Below are positions 15,958 to 24,919 of a DNA stretch of 64,000 nucleotides, piece by piece; position 1 is the stretch's first letter, and every line of letters starts with the position of its first letter. The DNA comes from DATLWN01 sp964422615. GTDB lineage: Bacteria; Pseudomonadota; Zetaproteobacteria; Mariprofundales; Mariprofundaceae. Made by a program: the position numbers and the translations under genes. The stretch spans positions 1 through 64,000 of the forward strand of contig CAYRBJ010000005.1 in NCBI GenBank assembly GCA_964422615.1, read 5' to 3'. Under the pieces are notes generated by a model. The model was given only the letters and a program-made list of their open reading frames with translations. It ran no database searches and was not told the origin of the DNA.

Positions 15958-17358
15958 ATGGACAGCACCACGAACATGAAAGATATCGAATGGGCCAGAA
16001 TCAATAAGGATGTGCTGGGGAGCCTGGAAACGCCCCGCATCACGTTCTGGATCGTTCTGGCTGTCTGCTCCGTACTCGTCCTGTGCGGCGTCGCGGCGGA
16101 GGTTTACCAGTACAACCACGGCCTGGGCGTGGCCCTGATGGATCGCCCGCACTTCTGGCAGTTGTACATCTCCAACTTCATTTTCTGGATCGGCATGAGC
16201 CATTCGGGCACGCTGCTGTCCGCCGTGCTGCTGCTGACCAAGGCCGACTGGCGAAAGCCGATCTACCGCTTTGCGGAAGCGATGACGCTGTTCTCGATCC
16301 TGACCGCGGCCTTCTTCCCGGTGATCCATCTGGGCCGCGTATGGAACCTGTACTGGGTGCTGCCGTACCCGGATGAGCGCGGCATCTGGCCGAACTTCCG
16401 TTCGCCGCTGCTGTGGGATGCCTCGGCCATCTTCACCTACGCCACCAGTTCAGCCCTGTTCCTGTACATCGGCATGATCCCCGATCTGGCCATCTGCCGC
16501 GACAATGCCAGGGGCTGGCGCAAGCCGCTGTACACCCTGATGTCGCTGGGCTGGATGGGCCGCGCACGCGAGTGGATCGCCTTCCGCAAGACCTATGTGC
16601 TGATGGGCTGCTTCCTGGTGCCGCTGGCCGTGTCCGTGCACTCGATCGTGGCCTCCGACTTCGCCATGTCCATCGTTCCGGACTGGCACATCACGTCGTT
16701 CCCGCCGTACTTCGTGGCTGGCGCCCTGTATTCCGGCTGCGCGGCCATCATCACGTTGTTCGTGATGCTGCGCTATATCTTCAAGTTCGAGGCCTACATG
16801 ACCATCGACATTCTGGAAAAGGTGGCCAAGCTGACCTTTGCCATCGCCATGGTGTGGAACTACCTGAATCTCAGCGAGTACGCTTCGATCTGGTACAGCA
16901 ACGACATGTACGAGCATGAGGTGCTGATCCAGAAATTCATCGGTCCGTACTGGCCGGTGGTCTGGGGTATGCTACTGTGTTCGACCGTGGCGCCGTTCGC
17001 CATGGCCTTCAAGAAATTCCGTCAGAACCTGTGGGGCATGTTCTTCCTGTCGCTGGTCATCCAGCTCGGCATGTGGCTGGAGCGCTTCCAGATCGTCAGT
17101 CCGTCGCTTGCAAGCAACCACGAGCCATGGACCTGGGCCGTCGTGTGGCCGGGCCTGATCCAGTTGACGATCACGGCCGCGAGCTTCGGCTGGTTCACGA
17201 TGCTGTTCCTGATCTTCTGCAAGGTGTTCCCGAGCGTATCGATGTACGAGGTCAAGGAGTTGGTGTTCCACCATCGCCGTGTCAGCGCGCGTAACGAGAT
17301 CGAGGACCTGAACAAGGAGAAGGATGACATGATCCGTGCTCAGGAGGGATTGGCATGA
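15958..17358 (+). CDS. actC: Alternative complex III membrane subunit ActC (NrfD family)
   Basis: A 466-residue polytopic protein with about ten hydrophobic segments, of the NrfD/PsrC quinone-interacting family. Motifs of ActC include WIGMSHSGTLLSAVLLL, FFPVIHLGRVWNLYW and LMGCFLVPLAVSVHSIVASDF. It is expected to hold the quinol site and to contribute to the proposed proton path. GAGGGGAGA lies upstream of the ATG. The last four bases overlap actD (ATGA). Confidence 0.92.
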   Translation: MDSTTNMKDIEWARINKDVLGSLETPRITFWIVLAVCSVLVLCGVAAEVYQYNHGLGVALMDRPHFWQLYISNFIFWIGMSHSGTLLSAVLLLTKADWRKPIYRFAEAMTLFSILTAAFFPVIHLGRVWNLYWVLPYPDERGIWPNFRSPLLWDASAIFTYATSSALFLYIGMIPDLAICRDNARGWRKPLYTLMSLGWMGRAREWIAFRKTYVLMGCFLVPLAVSVHSIVASDFAMSIVPDWHITSFPPYFVAGALYSGCAAIITLFVMLRYIFKFEAYMTIDILEKVAKLTFAIAMVWNYLNLSEYASIWYSNDMYEHEVLIQKFIGPYWPVVWGMLLCSTVAPFAMAFKKFRQNLWGMFFLSLVIQLGMWLERFQIVSPSLASNHEPWTWAVVWPGLIQLTITAASFGWFTMLFLIFCKVFPSVSMYEVKELVFHHRRVSARNEIEDLNKEKDDMIRAQEGLA

Positions 17359-17888
17359 GAAGGCGGAAAATGAGTGTGCTGTTCGCGCTCTACGATGACT
17401 TCGACAAGGCGCGTGACGTTGTCGCCGATCTGAAGATCCTCGACATGAAGGAACTGGTGGTCGAGGACATCGAGCTGTATTCGCCGATCGAGCATCCGGA
17501 GGTGGAGGAGATCCTGGGCGATATCTCGCCACCCATCCAGCGCTTCACCTTCTTCGGTGCTATCACCGGTGCGATCTGCGCCTTCCTGCTGGTGGCAGCA
17601 GCCGCCCAGTCGATGTTCACGGTGCAGCCTCAGGGCGGCAAGCCGGTGATCCCGCTTCCGACGGACCTGGTGGTCACCTATGAGGGTACGATCCTGTTCG
17701 GCGTATGGATCACCCTGCTCGGCTTCCTGATCTATTCGGGCATGCCCCGCCGCCGCCTGAAGAAATTCTACAGCCACAAGGTCAGTGAGGACCAGATTGG
17801 TGTCGAGGTACTTATGAAGCCGGACAACGTGGAGAAGGTCCGCGAGACGCTGCTCAGCTCCGGCGCACTTGAGATCAGGGAAGTGTAA
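17355..17888 (+). CDS. actD: Alternative complex III subunit ActD (DUF3341)
   Basis: A 177-residue DUF3341 protein. The N-terminal soluble part (about residues 6-58, starting MSVLFALYDDFDKARDV) is followed by two membrane segments (about 66-88 and 112-130) and a short C-terminal soluble region. An alternative start at Met6 (17370) would match the core domain more closely; the longer one overlaps actC by ATGA. ActD has no cofactor in characterised ACIII and is a structural membrane subunit. Confidence 0.87.
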   Translation: MRRRKMSVLFALYDDFDKARDVVADLKILDMKELVVEDIELYSPIEHPEVEEILGDISPPIQRFTFFGAITGAICAFLLVAAAAQSMFTVQPQGGKPVIPLPTDLVVTYEGTILFGVWITLLGFLIYSGMPRRRLKKFYSHKVSEDQIGVEVLMKPDNVEKVRETLLSSGALEIREV

Positions 17889-17891
17889 GCT

Positions 17892-18482
17892 ATGAAAAAG
17901 CATCTGTTGATCATCATCCTCAGCATTTTTGCGCTGCCGCTGGCAGCCCAGGCGTGGCCGTGGTCGCGGGATCTGATGGACCAGCCATCGATCAAGCCGC
18001 AGGAGCCGCCGCTTTTCACCTATCCGAAGGATTCGGTGCCGGTCGAGATCAATCAGTGGACCCTGGTGTCCAGCCGCGACGAGGCGGACCATATGAAGAA
18101 CCCGATACCGGCGACCGAGAAATCCATCCGGTATGGGCATGCCATGTTCATGACCTACTGCCTGCCGTGCCACGGCCCCGACGGCAAGGGTGATGGCCTG
18201 GTCGGGAAGGTGTTCGAAGTACAGCCGATGGACCTGACCTCTGATTACGTCAAAGGCGTATCCGACGGCTGGATCTTCGGTACGATCACGTTCGGTTCCT
18301 TCGGCATCATGCCGCGCTACGGCTATGATATGCGTCCATGGGAGCGCTGGGATGTCGTCAACTACATCCGAAATGTTCTTGAAAAACCAGGAAGCGAGAA
18401 GACAAGGTCTGAGGTAGCTGCCTTGGTGAAAAAATATCATCAACAGGCAAAGCTTAAACTCAATCCGAAGGCTGGGGAGTAA
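17892..18482 (+). CDS. actE: Alternative complex III monoheme cytochrome c subunit ActE
   Basis: A 196-residue exported cytochrome with a signal peptide (residues 1-21, ending AAQA). The single haem motif CLPCHG has Cys90, Cys93 and His94, followed by the PDGKGDGLVGK loop usual in ActE-type cytochromes. In ACIII this subunit passes electrons from the complex to an oxidase or soluble carrier. It lies 3 bp after actD and 5 bp before actF. Confidence 0.88.
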   Translation: MKKHLLIIILSIFALPLAAQAWPWSRDLMDQPSIKPQEPPLFTYPKDSVPVEINQWTLVSSRDEADHMKNPIPATEKSIRYGHAMFMTYCLPCHGPDGKGDGLVGKVFEVQPMDLTSDYVKGVSDGWIFGTITFGSFGIMPRYGYDMRPWERWDVVNYIRNVLEKPGSEKTRSEVAALVKKYHQQAKLKLNPKAGE

Positions 18483-18487
18483 ACACG

Positions 18488-19582
18488 ATGCCAACAACTG
18501 TGATGCCGCATTCATATGCGAACTGGGCCATCCTGATGGTCAATTTTGAGTTTATCCTATTCATCGCTCTGGCGTCCGTGTTCTGGTGCTCCGTGCTGCA
18601 TCTGGTCAACGGCAAGTGGCGCTATGAGATTCGCTTCGTCCTTGCCTCTGCCACCTCCCTGTTCCCGCTCGGCTTCGTGTTGTTGCTGATCATCCTGGCC
18701 GCCGGCCAGCGCTGCTTTCCGTGGATGGGCGGAGACAATGTTTCTTTCGATCACCAGCCATTGAACGGTTGGCACAACATCACCTTCTTCAACCTGCGCG
18801 AGATCGTGCTTTACCTGGCCGTATGGGCCTTTTGCTCCTATTTTGTCAAGCTGCAGAAGCAAGAGTTTCCACACGCCCCCGAGGGCTTGCGCTGGCGTTT
18901 CCGCAATGTGGCGCTGCTGGTGCCGATCGTCTACTGCATCTATGGCACCATTGTCGCATGGGATTTCGAGATGACACAGATCCCGCGCTGGTGGAGCCCG
19001 ATCTACGGCCCATACTATTTCGAGAGCATGATGCGCATGTTCCTGGCCTTTTCGATCCTTACCCTGTTTATTCTGCGCAAGCGCGATATCCTGAAGCATC
19101 CGGTGCATGACTACGTGTTCAATTACATCTCGCAGATCATGCTGGCGCTGACCATCATCTGGACCTACGCCTTCTTCGTGCAGTACCTGGTGATGTGGTA
19201 CGGCAAGCTGCCGGATGAGATGCTCCGTTATCACAAGATGATGAACGGCCCCGACTGGTTCCTGTTCTGGCTGTTCTTCTTCCTGAATTCGTTCATCCCG
19301 TTCTTCATGCTGATCTTCAGGCAGATGCGCAATTCGCCGGCCCTGCTGCTGTTCCCGGCATGCAGCATCCTTGCCGGCACCTTCCTGGAGCGCTTCATGT
19401 GGATCATCAGCCCGCATGCGGATGATGTATTCCACGTGCCGTTCATCTCCTCGTGGATCGACATCGTCATCACGGTGGTTGTGATGGGCATCGCCTATCT
19501 GCTGTGGAACCGTCGCATGCGCAAGGATGGCCTGTTCGTCGAGGAAGAAGAGGAACTGGCTGGGGAATCGGCTTCGGCGTAA
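18488..19582 (+). CDS. actF: Alternative complex III membrane subunit ActF
   Basis: A 364-residue polytopic protein with about ten hydrophobic segments, the second NrfD-like subunit of ACIII. It has FILFIALASVFWCSVLHL in the first helix, WDFEMTQIPRWWSPIYGPYYF in the central region and a Glu-rich cytoplasmic tail (EEEEELAGES). It is the last gene of actA-B1-B2-C-D-E-F and is followed by a GC-rich terminator. No cytochrome oxidase genes follow, unlike many ACIII loci. Confidence 0.88.
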   Translation: MPTTVMPHSYANWAILMVNFEFILFIALASVFWCSVLHLVNGKWRYEIRFVLASATSLFPLGFVLLLIILAAGQRCFPWMGGDNVSFDHQPLNGWHNITFFNLREIVLYLAVWAFCSYFVKLQKQEFPHAPEGLRWRFRNVALLVPIVYCIYGTIVAWDFEMTQIPRWWSPIYGPYYFESMMRMFLAFSILTLFILRKRDILKHPVHDYVFNYISQIMLALTIIWTYAFFVQYLVMWYGKLPDEMLRYHKMMNGPDWFLFWLFFFLNSFIPFFMLIFRQMRNSPALLLFPACSILAGTFLERFMWIISPHADDVFHVPFISSWIDIVITVVVMGIAYLLWNRRMRKDGLFVEEEEELAGESASA

Positions 19583-19609
19583 GACCCGAAGAGTTTTCCG
19601 CTTCGAATC

Positions 19610-19645
19610 GAGGCCGGCGGCATTGCTGCCGGCCTCGTCCCTTTT
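19610..19645 (+). terminator. Rho-independent terminator of the act operon
   Basis: A perfect 9 bp stem (GAGGCCGGC at 19610-19618 with GCCGGCCTC at 19628-19636) has a 9-nt loop and is followed by a T-rich tail (GTCCCTTTTAT). It lies 28 bp after actF and before the 3' end of the convergent cyclase-like gene. Confidence 0.75.
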
Positions 19646-19663
19646 ATACCGACATCTGGAGCT

Positions 19664-20899
19664 CTATGCCGCCGTGCTGTCCCCACTGCACTGGACGGCA
19701 TCCAGGTTCTCGAATCCGGCCAGTTCCGCAGGGGCCAGGCCGAGGGAGATCGGTGCGTCACCGGCCAGTGATATATCCACCTTGATGTTGTAGGCATCGC
19801 GCGTCAGCCCGTGCTTGTCGGCAATGCGGAATTTTCTGGCGATATCGGTTCCGGTGGGCTCTGTGCCGGTCAGGTGGCAGTGGACCGATTCTATTTCGTG
19901 GCCGGACAGGACGACGCCGCGAAGCTGATGCTCCGCCTGCTGCACCCCTTTGATAAAGCCCATCGTATCCAAATGTTGCCCAACGTGCTGCCCGTCTACT
20001 GCGGATACATGCACCTCGAAATCACGGATAAGGATCTGATGGGGCTGGCATTGCTCGATCATGCGTGCCAGTTCGATGGATGCGTTACCGACGATATAGC
20101 TGAAGGTCGATGGATCAAGGCCGATGGCCTGGTAGTACTCGTAATGGGGACCGATATTGAAGCAGGTTTTCAGGATCGGTACCGTCCTGCCGCTGGCCTT
20201 GCGCTGAGCGATCAGGTTGTCGGCCAGCACCAGCTGCAGCAGATCGAACAGGTCGATATTGGCCCCGCCGCCGCGGGCCCTGTTCCATACGTAAAAGCCA
20301 TCCCCGGTGCTTGAACGGGCAAAATGGATATTGATCGAACGTTCCATCAGCTTGTGTTGGGCGGCATTGATCGAATAGGACAGACTATTCAGCTGGGTCA
20401 CCTGTTCCAGCGGTGAAAGCAGGGAGAATCCGACAATGTCGAACAGGGCCACAGCCCTGTCCCTGACTAGGGAAATGCTGTAACGGTGCAGTAGTTCGCT
20501 GATCAGGTCGTTGTCCAGTCCTGCGCCGGGCGTAAAGGGAAGGGTGACGCGCGTGACCTCGGTGCCGAACACCCTGGCAGCGTCATGCAGTTGCTCGATC
20601 GTGGCCTGCTTGAGTCTGGTCAACACCGCTTCGATAAGATGTTCTTGCGCGGCGAATTCCTCAAGCCGGTAATGCGGGATGACCAGCAGCAGCATACCGT
20701 GGTGGTCTGGAGCCCATAGTTGGATCAGGTTGCGGCCCAGGCCCCAGAGTTCATGCAGCGCATCGTCGATAATCAGAGCGTTTTCGCGGGCCCGGCTCTT
20801 GGAGATCCCCGGTGGAAGTGGGTATTTCTGGAACACATCCGACCAGTTGACGCGTTTCTTGCTTTCTGTCATCACATGCCTCTGCCGATTCATGTCCAT
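19664..20899 (-). CDS. Divergent class III nucleotidyl cyclase-like protein
   Basis: About 411 residues. The N-terminal 140 residues are a soluble region I do not recognise. From residue 148 a class III cyclase-like fold is visible: ALFDIVGFS with metal-site Asp154, and SSTGDGFYVW with Asp200. In the helix that normally reads VN.AARL the sequence is VGNASIELARM: the Arg is present but the transition-state Asn is replaced by Ile. Catalysis is therefore uncertain. The start at 20899 has GAGGG 6 nt upstream; Met at 20872 is possible. It is convergent with actF, with no partner gene in its own direction. Confidence 0.6.
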   Translation of the reverse strand: MDMNRQRHVMTESKKRVNWSDVFQKYPLPPGISKSRARENALIIDDALHELWGLGRNLIQLWAPDHHGMLLLVIPHYRLEEFAAQEHLIEAVLTRLKQATIEQLHDAARVFGTEVTRVTLPFTPGAGLDNDLISELLHRYSISLVRDRAVALFDIVGFSLLSPLEQVTQLNSLSYSINAAQHKLMERSINIHFARSSTGDGFYVWNRARGGGANIDLFDLLQLVLADNLIAQRKASGRTVPILKTCFNIGPHYEYYQAIGLDPSTFSYIVGNASIELARMIEQCQPHQILIRDFEVHVSAVDGQHVGQHLDTMGFIKGVQQAEHQLRGVVLSGHEIESVHCHLTGTEPTGTDIARKFRIADKHGLTRDAYNIKVDISLAGDAPISLGLAPAELAGFENLDAVQCSGDSTAA

Positions 20900-20990
20900 C
20901 ATAAACCCTCGGCGGGAATCATTGTAGCCGGAGAATGCTGCTTGGTTGCCCGAGACGATAGCGATCAATAAATCTCGCTCACAAAAAGGG

Positions 20991-21019
20991 TTATACAGTC
21001 CATGTGTTGCGCCTATAAT
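20991..21019 (+). promoter_or_regulatory. Predicted promoter of glgP
   Basis: TATAAT at 21014-21019 is a perfect -10 with a weak -35 (TTATAC, 20991-20996) 17 bp upstream. The leader to the preferred glgP start would be about 155 nt and includes a perfect CCGGCG-CATA-CGCCGG hairpin. Apart from this, the interval between the cyclase-like gene and glgP holds nothing I recognise. Confidence 0.45.
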
Positions 21020-21180
21020 GGAACGCGATATTGAACCGGCGCATACGCCGGCAGGCGGAACGGGGGCGTGCGGCTGCTCCTTGAACCGTCTCGCGATTGC
21101 CGCTCCCGGCTGTCACGAAGTTGCCGCCACATTCCGGGCCGCTTCGCGACAGGACGGCGGCATCTGCGAAGGGTGGCATC

Positions 21181-23688
21181 ATGGACAGAAATAAGAAGCC
21201 GACATTCGACATCATGAATGCGCCACCGCTCGGCAGGAGCGGAAAGGATCTGATCAACGGCATCCAGCGCCATTACATCCGTACCCTGGGGCGGCATGAG
21301 TCCAACCACATCGAACATTACCGGTATCAGGCGCTGGCCTTTTCCATCCGCGATCGTTTGATGGAGTGCTGGCGCAACACCAAGCACGTGCACTCAACCC
21401 ATGCAAACCGGCGGGCCTATTACCTGTCGCTGGAATTTTTGATGGGGCGCACACTCGGCAACGCGGTGCTGAATCTGGGCCTTGACGATGCCGTGGCCGA
21501 GGCGCTGAACGGCCTGGGCATGGAGATGGAGACCACCTTCGAAGAGGAGCACGATGCGGGGCTGGGCAATGGCGGTTTGGGACGGCTGGCCGCCTGCTTC
21601 ATGGACAGCTGCGCCACGCTGCAATTGCCGGTGGTCGGCTACGGCATCCGCTATGAGTACGGCATGTTCCGCCAATTGATCGAGGACGGACGCCAGATCG
21701 AGGAGCCGGATCACTGGCTACGCAACGGAAACATCTGGGAGATCGAGCGCCCCGAGTGTGCCCAGCGCGTGCATTTCGAGGGCAGGGTCGAGCAATACCA
21801 TGATGCGGCCGGAAGGCTTCGCAAGCGCTGGGTGGATACCCATGATGTGCTGGCCGTGCCCTACGACATGCCGATCCCCGGCTATCGCAACGACACGGCG
21901 AACACACTCAGGCTGTGGAAGTCCACGGCCACCGACGAATTCGACCTCGGCGAATTCAATGCCGGCAGCTACCCGGAATCGGTAGCGGCGAAGAATGCAG
22001 CCGAGAACATCACCATGGTGCTCTATCCGAACGACGCCAGCGAGAACGGCAAGGAACTCAGGCTGCGTCAGCAGTACCTGCTGGCCTCGGCCAGCCTCAA
22101 GGACGTCATCCGCCAGTGGAAGGAGAAATACGGCGAGGATTTCAGCCGCTTTGCCGATGAGAACTGTTTCCAGCTCAACGATACGCATCCGACCGTGGCC
22201 GTGGCCGAGCTGATGCGTTTGCTTCTGGACGAGTACGGCCTGGCATGGGACGAAGCGTGGGATATCACCCGCAGCACCATGGCCTACACCAACCACACGT
22301 TGCTTCCCGAGGCCCTGGAGCGCTGGCCGATGTATCTGTTCGGGCGCCTGCTGCCGCGTATCCTGGAGATCATCTACGACATCAATGCCCGTTTCTTGGC
22401 CGAGGTCTCCCTGCGCTGGCCCGGTGATATCGACCGTCAGAAGCGCATGTCCATTATCGAGGAGGGAACGGAGCAGCAGGTACGCATGGCCTATCTGGCC
22501 CTGGTTGGCAGCTTCTCGGTCAATGGCGTGGCCCAATTGCATTCGGATCTGCTGAAACAGGGACTGTTTGCCGATTTCTGCGAGCTGTGGCCCGAGAAGT
22601 TCAACAACAAGACCAATGGCGTCACACAGCGGCGCTGGATGGCTTGGTGTAACAAGCCGATGTCCGGACTGATCTCCGAGACTATTGGTGAGGGCTGGAT
22701 CACCGATCTGACGCAGTTGAAGAGGCTGAGCCCGTATGCCGAGGATGCCGCCTTCCGCCAGCGCTGGGACGGGTGCAAGCAGCAGAACAAGACACGCCTG
22801 TCCAGGCTGGTGGAGAGGGAATGCGGCGTGCATTTTGACGTGCACGCGATGTTCGACGTGCAGGTCAAGCGCATTCACGAGTACAAACGCCAGCTGTTGA
22901 ATGTACTGCACGTGATCCATTTGTACGATCGCATCAAGCACGGCGATATTGGGAACTGGACCAATCGTTGCGTGCTGATTGGAGGCAAGGCGGCGCCCGG
23001 CTATCACATGGCCAAGCAGATCATCAAGCTGGTGAACAACGTGGCGTCCGTCGTCAACAGCGATCCGGACGTCGGGCACCTGCTGAAGGTGGTGTTTTTC
23101 CCGAACTACCGGGTGTCGGCGATGGAGATCATCTGCCCGGCGGCCGATCTGTCGGAGCAGATCTCGACGGCCGGCAAGGAAGCCTCGGGTACCGGCAACA
23201 TGAAGTTCATGATGAATGGTGCGTTAACCATCGGCACCTTGGATGGCGCCAACATCGAGATTCGCGAGGAGGTGGGTGAGGAAAACTTCTTCCTGTTCGG
23301 GCTGACGGCCGAAGAGGTGGAACAGACGCGTGGCAGCTACGATCCGAATGCTATCATCGCTGCCGACGACGATCTGCGAGGGGTGATGCGCCTGCTCGAG
23401 TGCGACCATTTCAGCCAGTTTGAACCGGGGCTGTTCGCGTCGATCATCGGCGCCATCCGCAGCCCGCACGATCCGTGGCTGGTGGCTGCCGATTTCCGCT
23501 CCTATGTCGATGCCCAGCGGCAGGCAGCGCAGGCGTTCAGGGATCGCGACAATTGGCTACGCATGAGCATCCTGAACACCGCCTGCAGCGACAAGTTTTC
23601 GACCGACCGCACGATGGCCGAATACAACCGCGACATCTGGAAGCTGCAGCCGATCACACCGCACTACGACAAGGTCGTCGGCGGCTGA
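21181..23688 (+). CDS. glgP: Glycogen/starch/alpha-glucan phosphorylase
   Basis: An 835-residue phosphorylase that releases glucose 1-phosphate from glycogen using inorganic phosphate. YYLSLEFLMGRTLGNAVLNLG, GLGNGGLGRLAACFMDS and the PLP-lysine signature EASGTGNMKFMMNGALT are clear. The start at 21181 follows AAGGGTGG; a reading from 21097 adds an unconserved N-terminus. It is monocistronic: convergent panD ends 7 bp after it. No other glycogen genes are in the window. Confidence 0.96.
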   Translation: MDRNKKPTFDIMNAPPLGRSGKDLINGIQRHYIRTLGRHESNHIEHYRYQALAFSIRDRLMECWRNTKHVHSTHANRRAYYLSLEFLMGRTLGNAVLNLGLDDAVAEALNGLGMEMETTFEEEHDAGLGNGGLGRLAACFMDSCATLQLPVVGYGIRYEYGMFRQLIEDGRQIEEPDHWLRNGNIWEIERPECAQRVHFEGRVEQYHDAAGRLRKRWVDTHDVLAVPYDMPIPGYRNDTANTLRLWKSTATDEFDLGEFNAGSYPESVAAKNAAENITMVLYPNDASENGKELRLRQQYLLASASLKDVIRQWKEKYGEDFSRFADENCFQLNDTHPTVAVAELMRLLLDEYGLAWDEAWDITRSTMAYTNHTLLPEALERWPMYLFGRLLPRILEIIYDINARFLAEVSLRWPGDIDRQKRMSIIEEGTEQQVRMAYLALVGSFSVNGVAQLHSDLLKQGLFADFCELWPEKFNNKTNGVTQRRWMAWCNKPMSGLISETIGEGWITDLTQLKRLSPYAEDAAFRQRWDGCKQQNKTRLSRLVERECGVHFDVHAMFDVQVKRIHEYKRQLLNVLHVIHLYDRIKHGDIGNWTNRCVLIGGKAAPGYHMAKQIIKLVNNVASVVNSDPDVGHLLKVVFFPNYRVSAMEIICPAADLSEQISTAGKEASGTGNMKFMMNGALTIGTLDGANIEIREEVGEENFFLFGLTAEEVEQTRGSYDPNAIIAADDDLRGVMRLLECDHFSQFEPGLFASIIGAIRSPHDPWLVAADFRSYVDAQRQAAQAFRDRDNWLRMSILNTACSDKFSTDRTMAEYNRDIWKLQPITPHYDKVVGG

Positions 23689-23694
23689 GGGGAT

Positions 23695-24075
23695 TCAGGT
23701 GACGGCAGCCAGCCTGCCGTGACTGGTGTGCGTGATGCGGTTCTCGGCATCGACGTATACCAGCACCGGCTTGAAATGTGCGGCCTCCGCAGCCTCCAGT
23801 TCCGCATAGGTGCAGATGATCAGCAGATCGCCGGGATTGGCCTTGTGAGCAGCGGCGCCATTGACGCCGATGGTGCCGGAGCCACGCGGCGCGGTGATGG
23901 CGTAGGTGGTGAAACGCTCACCATTGGCCAGATTGTAGATGTGCAGTTGCTCGAACGGCAGGATACCCGCGGCTTCCACCAGATCCTGATCGATGGCGCA
24001 GGAACCCTCGTAGTCGAGTTCGGCATGCGTCACGGTGACGCGGTGTAGCTTGGATTTCAACATGGTCAGCTTCAT
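23695..24075 (-). CDS. panD: Aspartate 1-decarboxylase precursor
   Basis: A 126-residue pyruvoyl enzyme making beta-alanine for pantothenate synthesis. The self-cleavage site Gly24-Ser25 lies in DYEGSCAID, and the N-terminus MLKSKLHRVTVTHAEL is typical. The start at 24075 has GGAG 8 nt upstream and matches the family's first residue. It is the last gene of a panB-panC-panD operon, 4 bp after panC. Confidence 0.96.
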   Translation of the reverse strand: MKLTMLKSKLHRVTVTHAELDYEGSCAIDQDLVEAAGILPFEQLHIYNLANGERFTTYAITAPRGSGTIGVNGAAAHKANPGDLLIICTYAELEAAEAAHFKPVLVYVDAENRITHTSHGRLAAVT

Positions 24076-24079
24076 GATT

Positions 24080-24919
24080 CTACTCCAACCCGTCCAGGGG
24101 CATGTTGTCAATCAGGCGCGCGGCTCCGATGTGCGCGGCCACGAAGGCGCGCGCCGGCCTGCCCACCGTCGCAGCCTGCAGCGTTTCGGCATCGCGGATC
24201 TCCAGGTATTCCGGTTCGATGCCATCCTTCTTCAGGCTCGCATGGCCGACCTTCAGCAGAGCCTTTGTCGATTTTTTTCCGTCCGTAGCGGCGTGACGCA
24301 TGGCTTCCAGCGCCCGGTATAGCCCCGCGGCCTGCTGGCGCTCCTTCTTTTTCAAATAGCGGTTGCGGCTGCTGACGGCCAGACCATCGGGCTCGCGCAC
24401 GGTGGGGGCGCCAATGATGGCTACGGGCATGGCCAGATCGGAGACCATGCGGCGTATGATGGCCAACTGCTGCCAGTCCTTGTCGCCGAACACGGCCACG
24501 TCCGGCTGCACGAGGTTGAACAGGATGGAAACGACGGTGGCCACGCCATCGAAATGGCCGGGGCGGGTTGCCCCGCACAGTACGCGATCCAGTTCTGCCA
24601 CATGCAGCGTCACCCTCGGCCCGCCATCCGGGTACAGATTGTGCGGATGGAACAATATATCGACACCGCTCTGGCGGCAGAGCCGCTTATCGTCCGCGAA
24701 TGGGCGCGGGTAGGCGGCTAAATCCTCATTGGCTCCGAACTGCAGCGGGTTGACGTAGATGCTGACAACGACCGTGTCGGCCAACTGCTTGGCCAGTTCG
24801 ATCAGGCTCAGATGACCTGCGTGCAGGCAGCCCATCGTCGGCACCAGTGCGATGCGGTTGCCTTTGCGCTGCACCATCAGTTCCCGGCGCAGTTCGTCGG
24901 CCATATCGATGGTTTTCAT
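24080..24919 (-). CDS. panC: Pantothenate synthetase
   Basis: A 279-residue ATP-dependent ligase joining pantoate and beta-alanine. The nucleotide-binding HIGH-like motif appears in PTMGCLHAGHLSL and the KMSKS-like loop in SSRNRYL. VVSIYVNPLQFGANEDL forms the substrate strand. The usual HEGH is HAGH here, a common variation. The start at 24919 overlaps the panB stop (ATGA). Upstream in-frame Mets lie inside panB and are not used. Confidence 0.96.
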   Translation of the reverse strand: MKTIDMADELRRELMVQRKGNRIALVPTMGCLHAGHLSLIELAKQLADTVVVSIYVNPLQFGANEDLAAYPRPFADDKRLCRQSGVDILFHPHNLYPDGGPRVTLHVAELDRVLCGATRPGHFDGVATVVSILFNLVQPDVAVFGDKDWQQLAIIRRMVSDLAMPVAIIGAPTVREPDGLAVSSRNRYLKKKERQQAAGLYRALEAMRHAATDGKKSTKALLKVGHASLKKDGIEPEYLEIRDAETLQAATVGRPARAFVAAHIGAARLIDNMPLDGLE

